Part shown: positions 7,657 through 12,903 of the stretch, one piece after another
Layout: each line of letters begins with the position of its first letter
Numbering within the stretch: position 1 is the first letter of the stretch
Assembly (NCBI GenBank): GCA_020722485.1
Contig: DYKS01000004.1
Span: 1-12,903 of the forward strand
Direction: 5' to 3'
Origin: Candidatus Elulimicrobium sp.
Lineage (GTDB): Bacteria > Patescibacteriota > Minisyncoccia > Moranbacterales > UBA9337
DNA length: 12,903 nt
The notes under the pieces: model-generated
Told to the model about the DNA's origin: nothing
The model's input: only the letters and a program-made list of their open reading frames with translations
Databases searched by the model: none
Made by a program: the position numbers and the translations under genes

Positions 7657-8411
7657 AAAATTTTTACTCCGTCTTTGGTAATCGCCACTGTGTTTTCCCA
7701 ATGCGCGCTTAAGCATCCATCTTTAGTTTTCCATACCCAACCATCACTTCCTAAAATTACTTCCGCTTGACAAGCATTAATCATCGGCTCCAGTGCTAAT
7801 GTCATTCCTGTTTTCAAGCGATAATCGCGATAATGAGGACCGTAATAATTGGGGATCTGTGGCTCTTCATGCAACTGCCTGCCAACGCCATGCCCCACTA
7901 AATCGCGCACTACCGCGAAACCTTGTTTTTCCACGTAATTTTGCACGGCGCGAGAATAAGCACTCAAATTAACTCCATCTTTTAAAACTTTAATTCCTTG
8001 ATAAAAAGAATTTTTAACTACTTCAATTATTTTTTTCTCTTTGACGCCGATTCTCCCGACTGCTACCGTACGCGCCATATCAGTAAACATTCCTCTATAT
8101 TCCATTCCGATATCAATTTTAAAAATATCACCCTCGCGCAAAAAACAATTAAAAGCGGGAATGCCGTGCACCACTTCATCATTCAAAGAAGCGCAAATAG
8201 TCGCAGGAAAAGGCTGCCCGCTTTCTTTCCCGTAACCTTTGAAAGCAGGACGACCACCGAAACTTAAAATCATTTCTTCCGCTAATTTATCCAATTCTCC
8301 AGTGCTAATTCCCGGAGCAACTTTATTAAGCAACTCTTCCATAACAGCGGCTAATTTTTTACCGCCTTCCACCATCGCCTCCATTTCTTTTTCCGATTTA
8401 ATATAAATCAT
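7644..8411 (-). CDS. map: Type I methionine aminopeptidase
   Basis: 255 aa, a typical type I length without N-terminal extension. It removes the initiator Met from nascent proteins whose second residue is small. The metal ligands are all present: Asp100 (KIDIG), Asp111 (FTDMART), His174 (VGHGVG), Glu208 (LALEPM) and Glu239 (HWENT). His82 (VVHGIP) and His181 (LHEEP) are the usual substrate-contact histidines. In many bacteria map follows secY-adk in the spc operon. Here it follows secY after a 315-base gap without adk, and the two-component genes come next where infA would often be. Confidence 0.97.
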   Translation of the reverse strand: MIYIKSEKEMEAMVEGGKKLAAVMEELLNKVAPGISTGELDKLAEEMILSFGGRPAFKGYGKESGQPFPATICASLNDEVVHGIPAFNCFLREGDIFKIDIGMEYRGMFTDMARTVAVGRIGVKEKKIIEVVKNSFYQGIKVLKDGVNLSAYSRAVQNYVEKQGFAVVRDLVGHGVGRQLHEEPQIPNYYGPHYRDYRLKTGMTLALEPMINACQAEVILGSDGWVWKTKDGCLSAHWENTVAITKDGVKILTVL

Positions 8412-8726
8412 TTATTTAACTTACTTTCTTTTAATTACAAAATACTTATTGCTTACTGATAGTTATTCTTAATCTTTTTTATATAATTTCCTGACTTTCT
8501 TTATATCATTCTCAATTTTATTTATATCATTCCTACGTTTTTCATGTCATTCCCACGAAGACAGAAATCCAGTCCTTTTAATACTTCAAAATTTTCTCAA
8601 ATGACAATAATTTTTCTCCGCTAACGTTTCAAAAATTCCGAAATAAAATAGAGAGAAAAGTATAAACAACATTAATAATTCTTACAATTTACTTTTTTAA
8701 TATATATACACAAAAGACAAAAAACG
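8412..8726. other. Gene-free stretch between secY and map holding a repeat copy
   Basis: I see no coding frame of useful length in these 315 bases and no adk. The middle is repeat copy 1 (8503-8642). The rest is AT-rich flanking sequence without a clear promoter or terminator, including a TA-rich tract just after the secY stop. Confidence 0.7.
8503..8642 (+). repeat. Dispersed repeat, copy 1 (plus orientation)
   Basis: The head has three tandem units with TCATTC cores at 8506, 8527 and 8547, 20-21 bases apart. The third runs into CCCACGAAGACAGAAATCC, a decayed form of the hairpin that is perfect in copy 2, then CAGTCCTTTT. The tail (8588-8642) contains AATGACAATAATTTTTCT and CGCTAACGTTTC and matches the reverse complement of 11305-11360 at about 52 of 55 positions by eye. 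Confidence 0.85.
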
Positions 8727-9995
8727 CTAAAATCCTTCATAATCTCTCATTGTTAATTGACTTTCTATTTGTTTAATTACTTCTATCACTACTGAAACCA
8801 CGATCAAAATACTGGTACCGCCAATACTAAATGTTTGAATACCAGTTATTCCTTTTACAATTAATGGCAAAACAGCAATCGCTCCCAAAAACAAAGATCC
8901 CGTCAAAGTAATCCGATTGATAATTCTGGAAAGATATTCAGCCGTCGGCTCTCCGGGACGAATACCGGGAATAAATCCGCCTTGTTTCTGTAAATTATCG
9001 GCTATTTTATGCGGATCAAAAATAACCGCTGTATAAAAATAAGTAAATAAAACCACTAAAATAAAATAAGCGATCCCGTAAAACCATTGATTTTGAAAAA
9101 GATTAGCCGCTACCACCGCCCAACGCGCGACGAAATTATCCACATTAGCTAAAAAACTGGCAATCATTGATGGAAAAAGCATAATAGAAATAGCAAAAAT
9201 AATAGGAATAACTCCAGCTTGATTAACCCGTAAAGGTAAATGAGTGGAAGCCCCGCCATAAGTTCGATCGCCTCGAATTCTTTTAGCATAAGAAACGGGA
9301 ATATTTCTTTGACCCTCATTTATAATCACCACGCCTCCAATAGTTCCGATGGCAATCAATAAAAACAAAAAATAAGTGAAAAATTGAGTGGAATTAAAAG
9401 TAACCGTTAATTGTAAGAAATTAGACGGCAAACTAGCAACAATTCCAGCAAAAATAATAATAGAAACTCCATTGCCAATTCCTTTTTCCGTAATCAATTC
9501 TCCCAACCACATCAAAAAAATCGTTCCCGCCGTTGCTGTGATAACAACCAATATTGTCTCTGAAACTGAAAAAGCGGGAAAAACATTTTGAGAACGCAAA
9601 AGCGAAATCATTCCAAAAGATTGCAAGGCTGCCAAAGGAACACTTAACCAACGCGTCCACATATTAAATTTTTGCCGACCAATCTCGCCTTCTTCTTTAT
9701 AAAGCTGTTCCAACTTGGGAATAATCATCGTAAGTAATTGCATAATAATAGAAGCCGTAATATAAGGACCTACTCCTAAAAGAACAATAGACACGTTAGA
9801 CAAACCGCCGCCGGAAAAAATGTTCAACAAACCAAAAAGCTGATTGTTTTGAAAAAAATTGTCCAATTGCGCCACATCCACTCCCGGCAAAGGCACATTG
9901 GCCGCCAAACGAAAAACAACCAAAATTCCTAAAATAAAAAGAATTTTAGCGCGCAATTCTTTAATTTTAAATATTCGCGCGATTTTTTCAAGCAT
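8727..9995 (-). CDS. secY: Protein translocase subunit SecY
   Basis: 422 aa, the usual SecY size. It is the channel subunit of SecYEG in the inner membrane, with about ten membrane helices visible as hydrophobic blocks. Diagnostic segments: the start MLEKIARIFKIKELR, PLPGVDV near the plug region, TEKGIGNGVSIIIF, NEGQRNIPVSYAKR, THLPLRVNQAGVIPIIFA, QKQGGFIPGIRPG and the C-terminal LTMRDYEGF. I start at the ATG (9995), which matches family N-termini and has AGAGGA upstream. A TTG at 10061 would add 22 charged residues not expected in SecY. Normally rplO lies directly upstream. Here an amidase gene and about 750 non-coding bases intervene, so secY may need its own promoter, which I could not place confidently. 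Confidence 0.97.
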   Translation of the reverse strand: MLEKIARIFKIKELRAKILFILGILVVFRLAANVPLPGVDVAQLDNFFQNNQLFGLLNIFSGGGLSNVSIVLLGVGPYITASIIMQLLTMIIPKLEQLYKEEGEIGRQKFNMWTRWLSVPLAALQSFGMISLLRSQNVFPAFSVSETILVVITATAGTIFLMWLGELITEKGIGNGVSIIIFAGIVASLPSNFLQLTVTFNSTQFFTYFLFLLIAIGTIGGVVIINEGQRNIPVSYAKRIRGDRTYGGASTHLPLRVNQAGVIPIIFAISIMLFPSMIASFLANVDNFVARWAVVAANLFQNQWFYGIAYFILVVLFTYFYTAVIFDPHKIADNLQKQGGFIPGIRPGEPTAEYLSRIINRITLTGSLFLGAIAVLPLIVKGITGIQTFSIGGTSILIVVSVVIEVIKQIESQLTMRDYEGF

Positions 9996-10007
9996 AAAAA
10001 TATAATA

Positions 10008-10013
10008 TCCTCT
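10008..10013 (-). promoter_or_regulatory. Candidate ribosome-binding site for secY
   Basis: AGAGGA on the minus strand, 12 bases before the ATG at 9995. The spacing is long, but it supports that ATG over the upstream TTG. Confidence 0.4.
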
Positions 10014-10149
10014 TTTTTCTATTTTAGCAAGTTTACGCTTCACATCATCTAAATCATCCAAAATGACGTTAAAATTCTTTTGAATTTATCATTTAAAAAA
10101 GACGCTATTTAAAAAAAATACGCAATTAAATTTTAAATCGCCAAAAATT

Positions 10150-10396
10150 ATGAATAGAGAAACCAAAAAGCAATATATAAACGCGTCCAAAGAAAAAATA
10201 TCTTAGCGGCCAAAAATTGGAATAAATTTTATCTACTGAAACGAAAAACTTGCGAAAACGGAAAGAAATTGTTTTTTCAGATAAAATTGCAGAAAAATTA
10301 AAGAAGATGAAATTAATTACTATTAACCGCCGAATAACTAAGAATCGGGATTTAAAAAAATTTTTAGATTTATTTTATTCGGCATTGAGATTTTAG
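10150..10396 (+). pseudogene. Possible degraded plus-strand gene remnant
   Basis: Three overlapping short open stretches lie in all three plus frames: ATG at 10150 to a stop at 10206 (18 aa), an open run about 10162-10301 without ATG (ends LQKN), and about 10226-10396 (ends FLDLFYSALRF, with TTG at 10250 or ATG at 10307). The plus strand is purine-rich here, unlike the rest of the window, where the minus strand is the purine-rich coding strand. This suggests a former plus-strand gene broken by frameshifts. I recognise no family, and it could also be random AT-rich DNA. Confidence 0.22.
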
Positions 10397-10414
10397 TTTT
10401 TGAAATTTAATTTA

Positions 10415-11191
10415 TTATCTATTCACCTTTCCCCAATCAATATTCCACGGATCAGTTTTTCTGCCCGGAGCAATATCATTATGACCAAGAATGTTTTTGA
10501 TTGAATATTCTTTTTTTAGCATTGCAATCAAAGAATTAAGCGCGGAATATTGCGCTTCGGTAAATTTTTCATTTTCAGTGTTGATCATTTCAATGCCAAT
10601 TGAAAAAGCGTTCACGTTTGTGCGGCCATCCGGCATTTGACTCGTTCCGGCATGCCAAGCAATATTTTTATCTTCCACCAAACGATAAATTTTTCCGTTG
10701 CGCGCAATCAAATAATGCGCCGACACTTCATATTGTTTATATTCAGCAATTACACCCTCCACATCGTACGGATCTTTGCCTAAGGCGTCATAAGAAGAAT
10801 GAATAATCAGCGTATCTATTTTTCTATTAGTCGCCTTTTGAAATCCCCATGAAATCGGTTTATTTATAATTTTCGCAGTAGAAGAATTTACATCTCTATC
10901 AATCACATCTCGTTTTTTTTCTATTACTTTTTCCTCTATTTTATTTTTTGCGCCAACTAATTGACTATCATTTGCTAATTGTTGATTTTCAATCGTAGAT
11001 AATTGATTGTCGGGAATTATCTCTTGATTATTTTTTTCGGCTTCTCGCTCGCTATCTGTCATTATTTCAATGACCGGATTTTGTAAAATAATTACTGCTG
11101 ATTGCTTATTGAAAAAAAATTTCCAACCGAAAAAGGCCGCCAACGGCAAAATTATAAAAATTGAAATAATAATGAATAACCTCTTTTTCAT
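10415..11191 (-). CDS. Membrane-anchored N-acetylmuramoyl-L-alanine amidase (Amidase_2 family)
   Basis: 258 aa. Cleaves the amide bond between MurNAc and L-Ala in peptidoglycan. A basic start and one hydrophobic helix (about 5-26) give a signal anchor, without a lipobox. A low-complexity, charged linker (about 40-110) leads to an Amidase_2/AmpD-type domain (about 112-258). Likely zinc ligands are His131 (IIHSS), His237 (LGHNDI) and Asp247 (KTDPW), with Lys245 at the position of the AmpD catalytic lysine. SAHYLIARNGKIYRLV (157-172), AWHAG (178-182) and SIGIEM (197-202) are also typical. The ATG has GAGGG just upstream. An amidase does not belong to the spc operon, yet it lies between rplO and secY, co-oriented. 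Roles in wall turnover, division or attack on host cells cannot be told apart. Confidence 0.93.
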   Translation of the reverse strand: MKKRLFIIISIFIILPLAAFFGWKFFFNKQSAVIILQNPVIEIMTDSEREAEKNNQEIIPDNQLSTIENQQLANDSQLVGAKNKIEEKVIEKKRDVIDRDVNSSTAKIINKPISWGFQKATNRKIDTLIIHSSYDALGKDPYDVEGVIAEYKQYEVSAHYLIARNGKIYRLVEDKNIAWHAGTSQMPDGRTNVNAFSIGIEMINTENEKFTEAQYSALNSLIAMLKKEYSIKNILGHNDIAPGRKTDPWNIDWGKVNR

Positions 11192-11195
11192 AGCG

Positions 11196-11200
11196 CCCTC
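11196..11200 (-). promoter_or_regulatory. Ribosome-binding site of the amidase gene
   Basis: GAGGG on the minus strand, 4 bases before the ATG at 11191. It is one of the few clear Shine-Dalgarno-like sites in the window and supports this start. Confidence 0.55.
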
Positions 11201-11304
11201 ATTATTACAGCTTGTCGCAAAAAGTCTAAACCTGCATATTTCATTCCAAATATTTCAATGTGGGAATTACTAGCGTTGTTCACACTTTTCTTTATATTTT
11301 TTAC

Positions 11305-11513
11305 TTCGGATTTTTTTGAAACGTTAGCGAAGAAAAATTATTGTCATTTTAGAAAATTTTAAAGCGTTAGAAAAATTTTAAAATGTTAGCAAAAAATATC
11401 CGAGATTTATACATAGTAAAAAGGACTGAATTCCCGCCTACGCGGGAATAACAAAAAAGAAAGCGGGGATGGCAATGAAAAACGCGAGAATAACAGCAAA
11501 GAGCGAGAATAAC
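11305..11513 (-). repeat. Dispersed repeat, copy 2 (minus orientation)
   Basis: Read on the minus strand, the head has four tandem units with GTTATTCYCGC-like cores at plus positions 11503-11513, 11484-11494, 11463-11473 and 11442-11452 (steps of 19, 21 and 21). The last unit opens a perfect hairpin followed by CAGTCCTTTTT. The tail contains AATGACAATAATTTTTCT and CGCTAACGTTTC, as in copy 1, but about 50 extra bases lie before it, made of TTAG-AAAATTTTAAA-type units. It begins 10 bases from the rplO stop. Confidence 0.85.
11430..11449 (-). repeat. Perfect ATTCCCGC/GCGGGAAT hairpin within repeat copy 2
   Basis: Eight GC-rich pairs (11430-11437 with 11442-11449) enclose a 4-base loop. It resembles the ATTCCCGC...GCGGGAAT palindromes found as intergenic repeats in many bacteria. 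A T5 run lies about 10 bases after it in the minus direction, too far for a standard terminator, but it could slow transcription leaving rplO. Confidence 0.75.
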
Positions 11514-11523
11514 AAGAAAGAAA

Positions 11524-11982
11524 CTATTTTTCTTTAATTTCTTTATTAGATATTACTTTTCCGCCAGCTTTTTCTAATTTTTCTCGCGCTGAAGCGGACA
11601 TAAAAATTTCTTTTTCTATAATTAATTTTTTAGTTATTTCTCCCGCGCCTAAAATTTTAATTCCACGTCTTTTATCTTTGCCTTTTATTAATTTTTTTTG
11701 AAATAAAGTTTCTCGGCTAACTGTTTCTCCGTCTTGAAATTTTCTTTCCAAAATCGCCAAATTAAAATTTAATTTTTTAGGATTGACAGACTTAAAACCT
11801 CGAACTTTTTTCAAACGCTCAATCAATGTGGTATGTCCACCTTCAAACAACGGGTCAACCTTTGCGCCTGTTCGCGCTTTTTGCCCTTTCATTCCTCGAC
11901 CAGCGTAAGTTCCTCTTTTTCCTCCGCGTCCAATTCGTTTACGACTTTTCTTTTTATTAACTTTTAATTCGTGTATTTGCAT
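11524..11982 (-). CDS. rplO: 50S ribosomal protein L15 (uL15)
   Basis: 152 aa, normal length. The N-terminal rRNA-binding tail is clear: MQIHELKVNKKKSRKRIGRG, then GKRGTYAGRGMKGQKARTG (residues 21-39) and FEGGHTTLIERLKKVRGF. The C-terminal half contains the globular domain (GIKILGAGEITKKLII, about 106-121, and ASAREKLEKAGG). It assembles late into the 50S subunit. The ATG is 4 bases after the rpsE stop, so the two genes are co-transcribed. rpmD, which often lies between them, is absent. Confidence 0.97.
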   Translation of the reverse strand: MQIHELKVNKKKSRKRIGRGGKRGTYAGRGMKGQKARTGAKVDPLFEGGHTTLIERLKKVRGFKSVNPKKLNFNLAILERKFQDGETVSRETLFQKKLIKGKDKRRGIKILGAGEITKKLIIEKEIFMSASAREKLEKAGGKVISNKEIKEK

Positions 11983-11986
11983 ATTA

Positions 11987-12475
11987 TTATTTATCCGTTT
12001 TTTTTAATTGTCTCAACGCTTGAATAGTCGCGCGCGCCACCATCAATTTATTAGAACTGCCTAAAGATTTAGAAACTACATCTTTTATGCCAATCAATTC
12101 CACCACTGTGCGTACTGCCCCGCCAGCCACTATTCCTCGTCCCTCTTTAGCCGGTTTCAAAAAAACTCGCGCGCTCCCTAATTTTTGGGAAACCTCATAA
12201 GCAATAGTAGAACGAGAAATATCTATTTCTAGTAAATTTTTTTTAGCATCATTGAAAGCTTTTTCAGAAGCCAAAGAAACATCCGCTCCTTTAGCCACAC
12301 CTACGCCCGCTTTACCTTTACGATTACCGATAACCACTGTGGCGCGAAAACGAAATCTTCGTCCACCTTTCACTACCCGCGTAACCCGAGCCAGATCTAA
12401 AATTCGTTGTTCAAATTCCGACTTCTCTTTCTTAAATTTTTCCTTATTCTTATTTTTTCTATTATTCATCGTCAT
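11987..12475 (-). CDS. rpsE: 30S ribosomal protein S5 (uS5)
   Basis: 162 aa. A Lys/Asn-rich N-terminal tail (1-20) is followed by the double-stranded-RNA-binding-like S5 domain, with RVVKGGRRFRFRATVVIGN (33-51) and GKAGVGVAKG (54-63). The C-terminal domain has GRGIVAGGAVRTVVELIGI (112-130), DVVSKSLGSSN and the end part ATIQALRQL. It lies near the decoding region and affects translational fidelity. The start may be the ATG at 12475 or the second ATG two codons later (12469). No strong ribosome-binding site is seen. 52 bases separate it from rplR. Confidence 0.97.
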   Translation of the reverse strand: MTMNNRKNKNKEKFKKEKSEFEQRILDLARVTRVVKGGRRFRFRATVVIGNRKGKAGVGVAKGADVSLASEKAFNDAKKNLLEIDISRSTIAYEVSQKLGSARVFLKPAKEGRGIVAGGAVRTVVELIGIKDVVSKSLGSSNKLMVARATIQALRQLKKTDK

Positions 12476-12527
12476 ATTAGTTTAATATCAAAAATATATT
12501 CAAAAATTTAATTAATTATTCGCGACT

Positions 12528-12887
12528 TTAAATTTTTAGTCCCGCCGCTCTTGCTCCTTCCGCTACCGCTTTTATTTTTCCATGAAATTTATAACCTCCT
12601 CGATCAAAAACCGCTTGCTGAATGTTTTTTTCCAAACATCTCTTGGCCACTAATTCTCCTAACTCTTTCGCTTCTTTCAAAGTATTGTTATAAGCGCCAC
12701 CTTTTTTTAATTCTCTTGTATCCGCCGCCACCAAAGTCCGACCGCGAGAATCATCAATTAATTGAGCATAAATACAGCGCAAACTTTTGAAAACACAAAA
12801 GCGCGGCCGTTGTTCAGTGCCTTTTACTTTAGCTCGCACTCTTCTTCTTCTGTTTAATCTTAATTTATTTCGACTTATTTTTTTCAT
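12528..12887 (-). CDS. rplR: 50S ribosomal protein L18 (uL18)
   Basis: 119 aa, full length. It binds 5S rRNA in the central protuberance of the 50S subunit. The sequence shows the basic N-terminus with NRRRRVRAKVKGT (12-24), the RPRFCVFKSLRCIYAQLIDD segment (27-46), VAADTREL (53-60), and the C-terminal DRGGYKFHGKIKAVAEGAR region (95-113), all typical. It is first in this segment of the spc operon. rplF would be expected just past the window edge, but only 16 uninformative bases remain. Confidence 0.97.
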   Translation of the reverse strand: MKKISRNKLRLNRRRRVRAKVKGTEQRPRFCVFKSLRCIYAQLIDDSRGRTLVAADTRELKKGGAYNNTLKEAKELGELVAKRCLEKNIQQAVFDRGGYKFHGKIKAVAEGARAAGLKI

Positions 12888-12903
12888 TTTTTAAAAATAT
12901 AAT

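Larger units (their letters stand above)
9996..10414. other. 419-base gap between the amidase gene and secY
   Basis: No convincing gene or RNA. It contains the likely secY leader (ribosome-binding site at 10008-10013), a weak AAATTC/GAATTT hairpin near 10071-10086, and a plus-strand purine-rich part listed separately as a possible gene remnant. No clear terminator follows the amidase gene. Confidence 0.6.
11192..11523. other. Gene-free stretch between rplO and the amidase gene
   Basis: 332 bases without a coding frame. Most is repeat copy 2 (11305-11513). The remaining 113 bases before the amidase form its leader. I see no confident promoter there, though one would be expected if the repeat hairpin stops transcription from rplO. 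Confidence 0.7.

Noticed and set aside
7606..7716. N-terminal extension of the histidine kinase from an upstream ATG
   Set aside because: It would overlap the end of map by 73 bases, and the added residues are the antiparallel-frame product of map sequence. The ATG at 7605 sits directly before the first membrane helix.
8503..8642. Insertion sequence
   Set aside because: No transposase frame or target duplication is visible. It is a short non-coding repeat, though movement by an outside transposase cannot be excluded.
9996..10061. TTG-started extension of SecY by 22 residues
   Set aside because: SecY families begin at the MLEKIARIFKIKELR segment, and AGAGGA lies between the TTG and the ATG.
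10062..10414. Riboswitch or structured RNA in the secY leader
   Set aside because: Only a short AAATTC/GAATTT hairpin is seen and no known riboswitch core. The region is AT-rich with little pairing potential.
11442..11513. CRISPR array
   Set aside because: Units are 19-21 bases in direct succession without unique spacers, units differ from each other, and no cas genes are present.
1..12903. Alternative genetic code with UGA read as glycine
   Set aside because: The conserved glycines I checked are encoded normally, all recognised genes end in TAA or TAG, and no in-frame TGA is needed to keep any gene open.

Overview
The window looks like part of a small, AT-rich bacterial genome, most likely from the Candidate Phyla Radiation (Patescibacteria, Parcubacteria-like). 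This is inferred from four things: no uL30 gene (rpmD) between rpsE and rplO, a MurF without a full N-terminal domain, a histidine kinase with an HQLRGP-type H-box, and no adk between secY and map. All convincing genes are on the minus strand, so transcription runs from high to low coordinates. All recognised genes end in TAA or TAG, and nothing suggests a non-standard code.

Layout in the direction of transcription. (1) 12887-11524: spc ribosomal-protein operon segment rplR-rpsE-rplO. (2) 11523-9996: an interruption of the usual rplO-secY junction, holding a repeat copy, a membrane-anchored N-acetylmuramoyl-L-alanine amidase and a 419-base stretch with a possible degraded plus-strand gene. 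(3) 9995-8727: secY. (4) 8726-8412: a second repeat copy in opposite orientation, where adk often lies. (5) 8411-7644: map. (6) 7605-5288: a two-component pair (membrane sensor kinase and stand-alone receiver), ending in an intrinsic terminator. (7) 5185-21: the start of the division and cell-wall (dcw) cluster, mraZ-rsmH-ftsL-ftsI-murF, headed by a TATAAT box and three 10-base-phased MraZ-type boxes. The cluster probably continues past base 1.

The ribosomal proteins and SecY serve protein synthesis and export, and Map trims the initiator Met. FtsL, FtsI and MurF build septal peptidoglycan, MraZ probably represses its own operon, and RsmH modifies 16S rRNA. The amidase would cut peptide stems from glycan strands. 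The kinase-receiver pair has no DNA-binding output domain, so its target is unknown.

Most of the window is ordinary housekeeping. The least explained part is a two-part dispersed repeat: a head of 19-21-base tandem units with an ATTCCCGC/GCGGGAAT hairpin, and a conserved AT-rich tail of about 55 bases. Its two copies face each other across secY and the amidase. I see no clear new defence or enzymatic system.
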